Assembly (NCBI RefSeq): GCF_030317105.1
Contig: NZ_JASZYG010000018.1
Location: forward strand, 1 to 64,000
Length of the DNA stretch: 64,000 bases
Source of the DNA: Variovorax brevis
GTDB lineage: Bacteria > Pseudomonadota > Gammaproteobacteria > Burkholderiales > Burkholderiaceae_C
Direction: 5' to 3'
This document shows, one piece after another, positions 42,156 through 50,825 of the stretch. Each line of letters starts with the position of its first letter. Position 1 is the stretch's first letter. The notes under the pieces were generated by a model. The model worked only from the letters and a program-made list of their open reading frames with translations, ran no database searches and was not told the origin of the DNA. The translations under genes were made by a program, and so were the position numbers.

Positions 42156-42887
42156 ATGTCGACACCTGAAGAACTGTTTAGGCGATACACAGATGTTCTC
42201 GAAACGGGGTTTCGAGATCGATTGCAAAGCCTAGAGGCAACTGCAAACTCTCTCGAGGCAAGGATCCAATTGGAGGAAAGCTCTCGCGCCCAAGCGATTG
42301 CCTCCGAAGTCAAATCAATCAAAGAAGAGTTGGAAGGGCGTTTGCGTATTTGGGAGCGTTGGATCATTGGCATCGCCATCCTCTTCCTCGGCGGAACCGG
42401 CGCGGCTCTCTATACGGCCGCTACGCAAGAGGCCACTCGCAGAGCCATAGATGAAGCGCGTACGATGGTGTCGAGAGAAATCAATAAGAGAACTGAGGAA
42501 TTCGATAAATATCAAACTGCTGCGCGTGATAGCGCCGCACAAACGGCTAGCAAGGCTGAAACCGCAATCGAGGTGACGAAAACTCGCTCTCTACAAGCCC
42601 AACAAGAAATTGATCGACTGCTGGCACGGACTGACGCGGTAAATATTGATCAAATTAGGAAGCTGAATAGTTTGCTCGGAGGTTTGCAAAACAATTTCGA
42701 TAACTTGGCAAGGAAGCTAGCAGACGATCCGTCGTGGCAACGTTCAATAGCAGGTCGGCTCGATCCGTTGCCCGCCGGTGCAGTCGTCCTCTTCAGTGGT
42801 GCCGGGTGCCCGCAAACTGGAGGATGGAAATTGGTGGAAACTCTGAAGGCGGCGGGTCGGGTCGCTTGCTTACGGGAACCCGGCTGA
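42156..42887 (+). CDS. Membrane coiled-coil protein, 243 aa
   Basis: The N-terminal 65 residues form a coiled coil and one membrane helix follows (about 68-88). A long coiled coil comes next (about 95-200), then a short C-terminal module PAGAVVLFSGAGCP, W-K-L-V, resembling the end domain of some phage tail/collar proteins. No family is recognised. It runs opposite to the phage early genes and has lower GC. The gene for a collagen-like membrane protein begins 11 bp later, so they form a two-gene unit. Confidence 0.65.
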   Translation: MSTPEELFRRYTDVLETGFRDRLQSLEATANSLEARIQLEESSRAQAIASEVKSIKEELEGRLRIWERWIIGIAILFLGGTGAALYTAATQEATRRAIDEARTMVSREINKRTEEFDKYQTAARDSAAQTASKAETAIEVTKTRSLQAQQEIDRLLARTDAVNIDQIRKLNSLLGGLQNNFDNLARKLADDPSWQRSIAGRLDPLPAGAVVLFSGAGCPQTGGWKLVETLKAAGRVACLREPG

Positions 42888-42898
42888 AGGAAGCTTTC

Positions 42899-43903
42899 GT
42901 GGAAAATCAAACAACAGCGGCGGAAACGCCCATTAAAAATAAAACACTCACTCCGCCGCGCGGGCTATGGTTTGCAGGTATTGCAATCATTGCGCTGATC
43001 GCTGCTTTCCTTCTCGGAACACTAAATGGAGGTGCGCTATGGAAGTATGTCCAGGGGGCGGTGCCATCGCCCATAGTCTTAAATACTGCGGAGTTGACTC
43101 GCGACATGGAAATCGGGGCACTTGATCGCGACCTCGAACTCCCAGAGACGATCGTTACGAACGGATTTGCCTTACATCTGCGTGGTCGCCACGTCACTAG
43201 CAAGCACGGGACGGTACTAATTACTTCTTATAAGAATAGCGCCTCTGATGGTGGGGCGGGAGAACGCGGGCAGACGGGGCGAGATGGCGGTATTGGACAA
43301 GATGGACAGACGGGCGCCCCGGGAGGTGCCGGAACTGACGGAAGGATGGGTGCCACGGCGGGCGATATCTCAGTCGTCGCGCAACGGATAGATAGCAATT
43401 TAAGAATCGCGAATGGAGGTCAAGATGGAGGCAAGGGAGGCCGCGGAGGTGATGGTGGCGACGGTAGTAATGGAGGTCAAGGGTTGCCGTCTAAGAGTGG
43501 CGTGGGATTTCTTGGGCTTGGCAATTGCGAATCCGGTCCAGGTCGGGGCGGCGCCGCGGGACGAGGTGGTGACGGTGGACGCGGCGGAAATGGTGGGAAT
43601 GGCGGGTCTGGCGGCGCCGTCAGGGTGGACGTCCAAGAGCCGCTGCGGGTTCGATTGGAGATTCTCAGTCGTGGTGGCGCGGGTGGTGCCTTGGGCTCGG
43701 CAGGCGCGCCGGGTAACCCTGGATCGGCCGGTGCCGAGGGCGCAGCTGTCGGCTATTGCCGCTCAGCAAGCAGAACTGGCCCCACCGCCGGACCAGGAAA
43801 TCCTGGTCTAGATGGGAAGCCAGGAGAAAATGGTCGAAGCGGCAATATCCAACTTCGCGTTGACGGTAAAGAAGTTGTCGCGGAGGGCTCGTTCTCCAGG
43901 TGA
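42899..43903 (+). CDS. Membrane-anchored collagen-like Gly-rich protein, 334 aa
   Basis: The start is a GTG at 42899, eight bases after AAGGA. One membrane helix (23-41) is followed by a small beta domain (about 60-110) and then about 200 residues dominated by Gly-X-Y or Gly-Gly-X runs. Examples are GERGQTGRDGGIGQDGQTGA, GKGGRGGDGGDGSNGGQG and GNPGLDGKPGENG. A short beta segment ends the protein. Collagen-like repeats are known from phage fibres and surface proteins, but a membrane-anchored form paired with a coiled-coil membrane protein is unusual. Function is unknown. Confidence 0.65.
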   Translation: MENQTTAAETPIKNKTLTPPRGLWFAGIAIIALIAAFLLGTLNGGALWKYVQGAVPSPIVLNTAELTRDMEIGALDRDLELPETIVTNGFALHLRGRHVTSKHGTVLITSYKNSASDGGAGERGQTGRDGGIGQDGQTGAPGGAGTDGRMGATAGDISVVAQRIDSNLRIANGGQDGGKGGRGGDGGDGSNGGQGLPSKSGVGFLGLGNCESGPGRGGAAGRGGDGGRGGNGGNGGSGGAVRVDVQEPLRVRLEILSRGGAGGALGSAGAPGNPGSAGAEGAAVGYCRSASRTGPTAGPGNPGLDGKPGENGRSGNIQLRVDGKEVVAEGSFSR

Positions 43904-45076
43904 TATTGGAGTGCTGCGGCGCCTCGGGGAAACTCCGTAGACTCATTCACCGCGCTGATTTGTTTGGCTACCGGCCGAAGCGGCATGGAGCCGCTGAATG
44001 CACCCTCACGAAATACTTGAGCCAACTCCTAGACCGGGGCAGCGACGGTGTACGTGGTGCACGGCGTATGTGGCCGGTGAGGGTCCAGAGCGGCGGCGAG
44101 CGGCCTCTCTCTGACAGGCACATTGAATAGCTGGTGATGGCCAATTGTGTTGAAAAACTCGGAGGCAACACCGTCTCGTGCTTGATTTCGACCCAAGAAC
44201 CCTCGGTGATGCGTGGGTGCTCCGCAGGACCAGCCTCAATGGAAATCCCGGTAGAGACCCGTTGCGCGGCTCTGACGGCCATCGATGCATCACGCGGGCG
44301 ATGCGACTTGCAATTGGGTCATGACGCGCGTCCTGCCTCAAACGAGTTTTTCAACACAATTGGCCGTCAGCCTGCGCAATCTTCGCCAACGTCCTTAAGT
44401 CGCCGGCCCGGCGCCCATGACGCCGCGATTGCTTCTGCTACACCTGCTACTTTTACTGCGCACGCGGGCTTGAGACGGCGAGCTGTCGCAGCAGTAGCAG
44501 TAGCACCACATCGGACGGGCGCGTCGCGAGCACGCAGCCTAGGTCGCGGGCGGTTTGAATGACTCGGTCAACGAGCGCATGCGCGCCAGTTCGATCGAGG
44601 TGGTCTTTGCCGCGGCCGGTGAAGCGCGTCCGACGTTGTATGGCGCCGAAATCCCCCCGCACACCAGACGCAGTGTCGGCAGTCCCACGACGTTGCTGGG
44701 ATGCGTTTCGCGGTTCGTCATGGCCTTGATCGTACGCGTCACCGGCGAATCCACAGCGATCCTTTCGTACCGCGTTTGTCACGGCGTGCACGGCGGGGCC
44801 TGTGTGCGCCCGTCCTAGCATGACGGCCCTGGGCGGTGAAGTGCATGCTGCTACTCGGTCCGCCCGAAGATCTCGCCTTGGCCTCCCCGTAAAGCTAACG
44901 CCATCGCTCTCGGCGTCCCTGAACGCGCTCGCGGCGTCCCCCGCTTGCTGCATCTGGCCACCCTGAAAGGTGCGCGGGCGCCGCGTTGGCGTCTCGGCTT
45001 ATCATGGAGGCGCGCGCCCGTGATGAGCGGGACGTTTGCAAATACCTGCGGGTCAGCCAACGATCAGGACGAAGCA
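43904..45076. other. 1.17-kb stretch with a MITE-like element, no firm gene
   Basis: It contains the 235-bp inverted-repeat element at 44135-44369. Several overlapping frames of about 70-165 codons between 44450 and 44950 lack coding character on either strand and are not called. The segment appears to be a recombination scar between the membrane-protein pair and the phage genes. Confidence 0.4.
44135..44369. mobile_element. MITE-like element with 27-bp terminal inverted repeats
   Basis: 44135-44161 and 44343-44369 are inverted repeats of 27 bp with one mismatch; 23 bp are perfect (GGCCAATTGTGTTGAAAAAC followed by TCG). The 181 bp between them have no gene. Ends of the type TTGTGTTGAAAAACTC are found on some IS elements, so this is probably a non-autonomous derivative. 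Confidence 0.7.
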
Positions 45077-45379
45077 TTACGGCATGCACTGCGACTGTAG
45101 GCAGCAAACGGCACCTTCGGGTGCCGCTTGTCTTTTGCTGACCAGCGGCGGGCGCCTGCGGCTCCGCGGGCTCCCGCCCCTGTCCACGCGAAACGCGCTG
45201 TGCTCGCTGCCGCAGGGGATGCGGCGCACCACCTCCTCGGGGGCGTAGCGCACGATCTCCACGAACCAGTCCTTGCGGAACGGCGCGGTGAGCGCGTGCT
45301 CGGCGATGACGGCGCGCAGCGGGTCGGTGCGCTCGCCCAGGACCTCGTGGGGGGTGGGCAGGTTGTTCAGGTCAGCCAT
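45077..45379 (-). CDS. Phage protein, up to 100 aa
   Basis: The first 68 residues (MADLNNLPTPHEVLGERTDP, IAEHALTAPFRKDWFVEIV) look like a real phage protein. The remaining 30 are Arg/Pro-rich and run through a terminator-like hairpin, so the natural stop may have been lost. The ATG at 45379 is 21 bp after the primase stop. Confidence 0.55.
   Translation of the reverse strand: MADLNNLPTPHEVLGERTDPLRAVIAEHALTAPFRKDWFVEIVRYAPEEVVRRIPCGSEHSAFRVDRGGSPRSRRRPPLVSKRQAAPEGAVCCLQSQCMP
45109..45126. terminator. Stem-loop CGGCACC-TTCG-GGTGCCG
   Basis: A perfect 7-bp GC-rich stem with a stable TTCG loop. T-rich sequence follows on the plus strand (CTTGTCTTTT); on the minus strand only a short T-run follows. 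It could end the primase operon or be bidirectional. Confidence 0.4.
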
Positions 45380-45400
45380 GGGCTGTCACTCCTACGGGGG

Positions 45401-47785
45401 TTATGCCGCCAGTTTTTTGTGCCTGGCGGGCTTCAGGGCCTTTGGTGGCGCGGCCACCGGGAAATGCTCGGCCTGGTACTTGGCGAACTGCTTGAAGTCC
45501 TTCCAGTCCGCCTTGGCGCCGTTCACGCTCTTGGGCGGAATCCACACCACCTTCAGGTGCATGCGGTGGTGCTTGAGCAAGGACGTGAACTTGTGTGGCG
45601 AGCTGGGCATGCCACCCACCACGTACTCGAACATGGCGCGCAGTTCCTCGCGCGAGATCGAGCACGAGCCGTTGCTGGTGTCGGTGCGGGTCAGGATGGT
45701 CTTGAGCACATCCTTGTAGTCCTCCACCTTGTTCTTTTGCAGCGCGTTGCGCTCGTAGCTCTGGTCGGCCGGCAGCTGCTCCAGGAAGAAGCCGAAGTTG
45801 CCTTCGATGAGGGCGTTGGCCACCGTGTCCACGCTGAGCTCGGAGATCGAGATCATGGTGTCGCGGTCTTCGGTGTGCAGCACGGTGCGCGCCTTGGGGA
45901 TGTCCAGCGGGTAGAACGAGAGGTAGTCGTGGAAGGCCTGCAGCTCTTTTTCCAACTGCTCGATCTCCGCGTCGGAGATCACGAGCTTTGCTTTCTGGTA
46001 CTTGGCCACGTTGAAGCGCCGGTCGTCCTTGTCGATGGACACGGGGTCGCTCATGTTCGAGGCGAAGATCCAGTTGGTGTAGTTGCGCGCTTCCTTGGGG
46101 GAGGCGTACATCTCGCGGATGGTGATGAACTCCTCGGTGATGAAGTTCTTGAGGTTGGCCATCACGCCGCGTTCGTTCTGCAGGGCCTTGGTCTGCACCT
46201 CGTCGACGAAGACAATGAAGGACTGGCTCATGAAGCCGTTGTACTTCTCGTTGAACTCGTCCATGCGGCGCGCGGCCGTGTGGTGCAAGCTAAAGAGCGG
46301 GCGCAGGATGTTGTTCATCATGATGCCCTTGCCGGTGCCGGGCACGCCGTGCAGCACCCAGGCGGTCTTGGTGCGGTCCCTCTGCTGGACGATGAAGGCC
46401 AGCCAGTTCATGAAGTGCTCGGTGATGGCCTTGTCGCTGCCCAAGGCGTTGTGGATCACCTTGGCGATGGTTTTGGGGAGCGTGCGGCCCTTCCTCGCAG
46501 GCGCTTTCATGTAGACGCTGGGCTGGAAGGTGTTGATGGTGCGGTTGCCTAGGTCCACGCGCACGTTGTCGTGCGGATCGAACCCCATCGTCCACTCCGG
46601 GATGAAGCTGCCCAAGCGCAGGCCATTGTCCTCGGCGAAGTCGCGCAGCTGTGTCTCCGAGCGTGCGGTGTAGACGTCCAGCAGGTCGGTGGCGCTGTTG
46701 TAGGTGCCGCGCCAGTAGGCGCTGGTGGCGCGGTCGCAGAACGCCAGGTACATGAGGCCGCTGGAGCTCGTGCGTGTGGCCTTGGTGCTGATGTTCGCCC
46801 AGTAGTCAGGCAGGAGTTCCTTGGTGAGGTAGCCCGGCTCGCCCTTGAAGTTGAGGATGACGTCCGGGTTGTTCTCGGGGTGGTAGTAGGCCCAGCTGTC
46901 CCCGCCATTGAGGTTGAAGTACACGAACCCGCGCTCGGCCTTCATTTCGGTGATGGTGGCCTCGTCGGGCTTGTTCATCACTTCCTGGCCGTGCTTGACC
47001 TGGTAGGTGACCTTCTTGACGGCCAGGCCCGCCGCCTTGCGCAGCTCGGTGATGCGTGCATGGGTGAGCACGCGGTTGCGCTCGACCGAGTTCACTGCGC
47101 TGGTCAGGCTCAACTTGTCGCTCTTCTTCTTGACCGGCAGGATGCGCGGCCGCCCAGCGAGCGGATCTTTCAGGCCCTTCAAGTTCGGGGGCGCGATGTA
47201 GATCAGCTTGTCGTTCTGGCAGGCCGAGACATCGAGCGGCCAAGACAGGGTGTTGCCCGTCTTGGTGAGCGTGAGCGCGTCCGCGAGGAGCGGGACTTCG
47301 AGGTTCTTCTGGATGAGCCACTGCTTGAGCAGGGGCGCAGGCATCGCCTGGTCCAGCAGCATGAACACGTGGGCACGGATCTTCTTGGAGCCGATGCCGT
47401 GCCCCGCGGACCACTGCACGATGTACGAGACATCCCCGAGGCCCAGCTCCTTGAGGAAGGCGTCCACGGTCAGGGGCTTGCCGTTGTGCTGCTCCGGCAG
47501 GCCATCGAGGTCGAGCACCAGGACCTCGGTGGTGTCGTTCGAGTTGGTGGAGCCGGCCCGTGACTCGGCCACCAGCGGCCGGGCGATCGAACCCTTGAGG
47601 AAGCAGTGGCCCTTGGCGGCGTGGGCGCGCAGCAGGGCATCGAAGTCGGCCAGGTTTTTGCACGGCCTGGTGTGCGAGGTGAACTCCCACACGAAGGGAT
47701 ACGGGGTCTTGGTGAGGGCGCCTTTGGCGTCGACGCTGTACGATTTGGTGAGAGGCACCGAGGCCTCCAGAAAATTCAGGAACAT
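45401..47785 (-). CDS. Phage primase-helicase (DUF5906/SF3-like)
   Basis: 794 residues. The N-terminal half has an archaeo-eukaryotic primase-like pattern (VLVLDLDGLPE near 90, then GHGIGSKKIRAHVF with a catalytic-type His). The C-terminal half is an SF3/DUF5906 helicase with Walker A GVPGTGKG (about 478) and FVDEVQ as Walker B. The product would prime and unwind at the element's origin. Motif site h lies 18 bp upstream, next to an AT-rich region that may be the origin. Confidence 0.83.
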   Translation of the reverse strand: MFLNFLEASVPLTKSYSVDAKGALTKTPYPFVWEFTSHTRPCKNLADFDALLRAHAAKGHCFLKGSIARPLVAESRAGSTNSNDTTEVLVLDLDGLPEQHNGKPLTVDAFLKELGLGDVSYIVQWSAGHGIGSKKIRAHVFMLLDQAMPAPLLKQWLIQKNLEVPLLADALTLTKTGNTLSWPLDVSACQNDKLIYIAPPNLKGLKDPLAGRPRILPVKKKSDKLSLTSAVNSVERNRVLTHARITELRKAAGLAVKKVTYQVKHGQEVMNKPDEATITEMKAERGFVYFNLNGGDSWAYYHPENNPDVILNFKGEPGYLTKELLPDYWANISTKATRTSSSGLMYLAFCDRATSAYWRGTYNSATDLLDVYTARSETQLRDFAEDNGLRLGSFIPEWTMGFDPHDNVRVDLGNRTINTFQPSVYMKAPARKGRTLPKTIAKVIHNALGSDKAITEHFMNWLAFIVQQRDRTKTAWVLHGVPGTGKGIMMNNILRPLFSLHHTAARRMDEFNEKYNGFMSQSFIVFVDEVQTKALQNERGVMANLKNFITEEFITIREMYASPKEARNYTNWIFASNMSDPVSIDKDDRRFNVAKYQKAKLVISDAEIEQLEKELQAFHDYLSFYPLDIPKARTVLHTEDRDTMISISELSVDTVANALIEGNFGFFLEQLPADQSYERNALQKNKVEDYKDVLKTILTRTDTSNGSCSISREELRAMFEYVVGGMPSSPHKFTSLLKHHRMHLKVVWIPPKSVNGAKADWKDFKQFAKYQAEHFPVAAPPKALKPARHKKLAA

Positions 47786-47802
47786 GTGAGAGTGGCTAAT
47801 AA

Positions 47803-47822
47803 GATCTAAGTTAGATATTAGA
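47803..47822. promoter_or_regulatory. TCTAA/TTAGA motif, site h
   Basis: In gene direction CTCTAATATCTAACTTAGAT, containing a perfect ATCTAA-C-TTAGAT dyad, 18 bp upstream of the primase start. The best palindrome of the family. Confidence 0.6.
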
Positions 47823-47829
47823 GCACGGG

Positions 47830-48040
47830 CTCGGCCACAAGGCTGGATGGTGGTTTCCCTCTATCTACCCTCTACTCTTACTACCTTATAAAACAAAACA
47901 ATTAGAAGTAAAAATAGATATATAGAAGAGTAGTAGATATAGAGGAAGTTTGGTTTAGAGATCGTGACGCGTTTTCGTAAGGCCCATCCTTCTGCCCATA
48001 ACGTCCCCCGCGATGCCTGGCCTTCCGGCCAAGCCTGCGC
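47830..48040. other. AT-rich intergenic region, candidate replication origin
   Basis: About 100 bp (47860-47965) are strongly AT-rich in an otherwise GC-rich element. An imperfect inverted repeat pairs CCTCTATCTAC-C-CTCTACTCTT with AGAAGAGTAGTAG-ATATAGAGG around TTATAAAACAAAACAATTAG. It sits between the primase gene and the preceding gene, a usual place for a phage origin. No protein is encoded. Confidence 0.4.
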
Positions 48041-48928
48041 TCAGGCGCTCGTGCCTGCGTCAGCCTGCTGCTGCGCGACCACGAAGCGCGGCGATTTCAG
48101 CACGGTCTTCAATTCCTTGTTGACCTTCATCGCCGTCATCGAGATGTCGTCGGCTTCACGATCCGTGAGGTTCGTGTTGTCCTCGCTGAACTCTTCCGCG
48201 CGATCGGCGCTGGTCATCGCGTGCTCGATGAGCGCGCGCTGCGTGTCGATCGACATGTTCCAGAACTTCAGTTCATCGCCCGGTGCGCGTGCCGACATCT
48301 GGCGTGCGTTCTTGAACATCTCGTACACCGCACCGGACTGGCCTTCGAGCGTGAGCCCGATGTCCTTCAGCCGCAGCTCCTTCACGCGCACCTTGCGCTG
48401 GATCGCGCGTGCCTTGTCCTCCTCGTCGAGGCCAAAGGCTTCCGCCCGGCGTTCGGTGTTCTTCACCATGCGCTCGCGCACCTCGGGCTTGAGCTTCATC
48501 TTCACCTCGGCGTAGAACACCGCGTCGATGTCCGGGATCTCGTAGATCATCGGACGGCCGCGGAAGTCCGTGCACAGTGCCACCAGTTCCGCGGCCATGT
48601 TGTGCGCGGCCTCGCGGAAGTACCAGCATTCACCGATCAGGTCGATGTCGGTCTGGCGCGCCGTGCCTGCGGCCTTGAAGCAATGCTCGGCGAACTCCGC
48701 CTCGCGCAGCGCGATGTCCAGTTCCGACAGGCTGTCGATGCCAGCGCGTGCTTCCAGCGCGTGCTCCCGGACGTACTTGAACAGCGAGCGCGAGGCCTGC
48801 TGCATCAGCGTGTCCAGCTTCCAAGCAAGGCCCTGCGCCATCTGCCCGGCCACCTCCGGCTGGGGCAGCGTGCGGATGTACTCGAACAGGTCGAAGTGCG
48901 ACACGGAAAACGAACGTGGATCAGTCAT
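48041..48928 (-). CDS. Phage protein, 295 aa, helical
   Basis: It begins MTDPRSFSVSHFDLFEYIRT and is almost wholly helical and charged, with no recognised domain. AGGAG precedes the ATG at seven bases. The C-terminal region has a basic stretch (ERRAEAFGLDEEDKARAIQR). It may be an early DNA-metabolism protein by position. Confidence 0.62.
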   Translation of the reverse strand: MTDPRSFSVSHFDLFEYIRTLPQPEVAGQMAQGLAWKLDTLMQQASRSLFKYVREHALEARAGIDSLSELDIALREAEFAEHCFKAAGTARQTDIDLIGECWYFREAAHNMAAELVALCTDFRGRPMIYEIPDIDAVFYAEVKMKLKPEVRERMVKNTERRAEAFGLDEEDKARAIQRKVRVKELRLKDIGLTLEGQSGAVYEMFKNARQMSARAPGDELKFWNMSIDTQRALIEHAMTSADRAEEFSEDNTNLTDREADDISMTAMKVNKELKTVLKSPRFVVAQQQADAGTSA

Positions 48929-48963
48929 GAGAAAACTCCTAGTGCTATGTTGAACGAACAAAC

Positions 48964-48991
48964 GAAAAAACCGGCGTAACGCTGGGCCGGT
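48964..48991 (-). terminator. Rho-independent terminator of the leftward small-gene cluster
   Basis: On the minus strand ACCGGC-N10-GCCGGT is followed by TTTTTT (plus 48965-48970 A-run). It would stop leftward transcripts from the 49.2-51.4 kb genes before the gene starting at 48928. Confidence 0.6.
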
Positions 48992-49244
48992 GACGCGAAC
49001 CGATGGATTGACGTGTGCCGGTTGTGCCTCGCGCACCCGCTAGTTAGGCCGACGCAATGCGCGGCCAGTCATCGGGGTGTGGAGTCGGCTTGAAGTAGCG
49101 CGTGTGCAGCGGTCATGCACGGCTCGCGAGATGGACAAGCGAGCGAGGGGGGAGGGGAGCGCCGGCGCTTTCAGCCTGCGTGCGGTGGTCTTTCAGCGTA
49201 GCCACCAACGCGTCGGGATCGGAAGGGTTGGATGTGTTGCCCTT
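48992..49244. other. Gap with no recognised gene
   Basis: The rest of the 316-bp gap right of the gene at 48928 has no credible frame. A GC-rich frame on the plus strand is a shadow of the small genes to the right. Confidence 0.4.
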
Positions 49245-49484
49245 TCAGTCGGTGGAGCCAAGGCGCTCCAAGATGATTCGCTCGGCCTCGGCCTCGGTGC
49301 AGTCGAGGAGCTCTGCGAGGTGCAGCGTCTTGGCCCGCAGCACCGCGTACGGGTCGGGCGTGCTGATGGCCTCGTCGAACGCGTGCTTGTCTTCCTGCGA
49401 CAAGCGGCTGTAGGCCGTGGTGCGCGGCTCGTACTGCACGGCGCGTGGCCGCGGCCGGATCGTCGTGACCTTGATGCCTTTCAT
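49245..49484 (-). CDS. Small phage protein, 79 aa
   Basis: MKGIKVTTIRPRPRAVQYEP with a helical C-terminus (LHLAELLDCTEAEAERIILE). GGAGAG precedes the ATG. Unknown function. Confidence 0.6.
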   Translation of the reverse strand: MKGIKVTTIRPRPRAVQYEPRTTAYSRLSQEDKHAFDEAISTPDPYAVLRAKTLHLAELLDCTEAEAERIILERLGSTD

Positions 49485-49496
49485 GTCGCTCTCCTT

Positions 49497-49727
49497 TCAG
49501 GATGCGTTGAAACAGCAACGCCACTCGATGAGCAGCGTGATCTGGCGCATCTGGTGTTCGCTGCGCGAGCCGCAGTCGAACCAGAAGCTCTCGCCCTTGT
49601 CGCTGGTGGCGTGCAGGCGATGGCCGCTGTAGTCGACGTACCAGTGGTACGGATCGGCGTCAGGGCCGCGGCTGACCTGCGCGCCGTCCGGCAGGTCAGC
49701 GCGGTGGAAGTGGACCTGCATGCCCAT
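49497..49727 (-). CDS. Small phage protein, 76 aa
   Basis: MGMQVHFHRADLPDGAQVSR with aromatic DADPYHWYVDYSGHRLH and two Cys near the end. A GAGGAGG ribosome site is upstream. A second ATG lies two codons in. Unknown. Confidence 0.58.
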   Translation of the reverse strand: MGMQVHFHRADLPDGAQVSRGPDADPYHWYVDYSGHRLHATSDKGESFWFDCGSRSEHQMRQITLLIEWRCCFNAS

Positions 49728-49729
49728 GG

Positions 49730-49924
49730 TCAGTCCTCCTCTCGCTCTTCCCAGCGCCGGATCTGGCGCTCCTGTGCGTCATCGACCTCGTTGTCCTCGG
49801 CGCAGCCATCGCAGATGGCCCGTGTGGGCCATTCCCCGTTGTTGCGCCGGTAGACCTCGACGTCGTTGCGCCGACATTGCGTGCATGTGATCCATCCACG
49901 CTGCTCCAGTCGTGATTGCGGCAT
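49730..49924 (-). CDS. Small zinc-finger phage protein, 64 aa
   Basis: MPQSRLEQRGWITCTQCRRN with two C-x2-C pairs (CTQC, CDGC) and an acidic/arginine-rich tail (RQIRRWEEREED). Probably a zinc ribbon; role unknown. It ends 3 bp before the next gene. Confidence 0.6.
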   Translation of the reverse strand: MPQSRLEQRGWITCTQCRRNDVEVYRRNNGEWPTRAICDGCAEDNEVDDAQERQIRRWEEREED

Positions 49925-49974
49925 TTCTGCCCTCCATAAACCAAAGGGCAAGATCGCCCGCACAAAGCGGGAAG

Positions 49975-49996
49975 CCCGGGCAGCTTGCTGCCCGGG
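49975..49996. repeat. GC-rich hairpin, copy 1
   Basis: CCCGGGCAG-CTTG-CTGCCCGGG, followed by GTTTT on the plus strand. The same hairpin with its flanks recurs at 51465-51486. It may act as a terminator or processing site. Confidence 0.55.
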
Positions 49997-50013
49997 GTTT
50001 TCTGGGCCTTGGG

Positions 50014-50196
50014 TCAGGCCCAGCGCCAAAACGCACGCGCGATGCGTACGATGAAGGGCGTGCGCTTGCGCCGGCGCGCGATGGTTTGCAGCACTGCGAT
50101 GCGATCGTCCTCGTCCTGCAACACACCGGCGTTGCGGTCCTCGTGCGCCCTGTCACGGCGCAACTGCGCGAGTTGCTGGTGCAGGGCCTTGCTCAT
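50014..50196 (-). CDS. Small phage protein, 60 aa
   Basis: MSKALHQQLAQLRRDRAHED with a basic C-terminus (ARRRKRTPFIVRIARAFWRW). Its start overlaps the stop of the membrane protein gene upstream (ATGA). Unknown. Confidence 0.58.
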   Translation of the reverse strand: MSKALHQQLAQLRRDRAHEDRNAGVLQDEDDRIAVLQTIARRRKRTPFIVRIARAFWRWA

Positions 50197-50456
50197 GGCA
50201 CTCTCCGTGCGAGCGAGATGATGGCTTGCAGCATCAGCCAGCAGGTGATGGAGCTCACTGTGCCCACCCCGATGGTGAGCGGGTAGCCCCAGATCTGCGC
50301 GCACGCGTAGATGCACGCGACGCTGGTGACGACGGACATGACGGCGTACATCACCACGATGCTCCAGAACATGAGCAGCCTGTGCAGCTTGCTCGACGGC
50401 GTGCGGCGAAGGCGGGCGAGCCGCGCCATCACCGCGGTGTATTCACGGCGGGTCAT
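50193..50456 (-). CDS. Small membrane protein, two helices, 87 aa
   Basis: A basic N-terminus is followed by two hydrophobic segments (MFWSIVVMYAVMSVVTSVAC and TVSSITCWLMLQAIISLA). Such small two-helix proteins in phages include holins, but no lysis cassette is near. ATGA overlaps link it to both neighbours. Confidence 0.58.
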   Translation of the reverse strand: MTRREYTAVMARLARLRRTPSSKLHRLLMFWSIVVMYAVMSVVTSVACIYACAQIWGYPLTIGVGTVSSITCWLMLQAIISLARRVP

Positions 50457-50764
50457 ATCAACTCCTTGCGTTGGTAACGGATGAGACCGGTCGTGTACTG
50501 CGTACCGACGATGGTCCCGAAGAGCTTCTGGGCCATGGCCACGGTGGCGATCGAGCTGATGAACGCCAAGATGGCCGACATCGTCCCGATCAACGTGCCC
50601 CAATGAATCGCGAGGTTCGCGGCGAGGAACGCCACGTGCACCGCGGCGCACGCCCCGTGGCTGCCGAGCACGCGCAACCGCGTACGCGGCGCGAGCGTGC
50701 TCAAGAGCACGAACTCGAACGCGATGTTCATGAGCCCGAAAACGAGCACGGCTTCAATCATCAT
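50453..50764 (-). CDS. Small membrane protein, three helices, 103 aa
   Basis: MMIEAVLVFGLMNIAFEFVL with three hydrophobic stretches and a short charged C-terminus (RYQRKELI). It is the first of three coupled genes; a 15-bp palindrome with GATCTAA ends lies 28 bp upstream. Unknown. Confidence 0.58.
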   Translation of the reverse strand: MMIEAVLVFGLMNIAFEFVLLSTLAPRTRLRVLGSHGACAAVHVAFLAANLAIHWGTLIGTMSAILAFISSIATVAMAQKLFGTIVGTQYTTGLIRYQRKELI

Positions 50765-50791
50765 GAGTGCATCTCCATAGTGCGGGGTTGA

Positions 50792-50823
50792 GAAGATCTA
50801 AGCGCGTTCGCGCTTAGATCTTC
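50792..50823. promoter_or_regulatory. Long palindrome with GATCTAA ends, site i
   Basis: GAAGATCTAAGCGCG-TT-CGCGCTTAGATCTTC, perfect 15-bp arms. The outer part equals the dispersed TCTAA/TTAGA family; the inner part is a GCGC hairpin. It lies between the end of one leftward gene and the start of the next, so it may be an operator, a terminator or both. Confidence 0.55.
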
Positions 50824-50825
50824 GA

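Noticed and set aside
44453..44953. Overlapping frames of 70-166 codons on both strands
   Set aside because: No ribosome site, no conserved text and Arg/Ala-biased composition; left as non-coding.
45128..46552. Plus-strand frame opposite the primase
   Set aside because: Antisense shadow of a gene with clear Walker A and B motifs.
50193..50764. A holin/lysis cassette
   Set aside because: Two small membrane proteins exist, but there is no endolysin or spanin and they are in the early, leftward unit.
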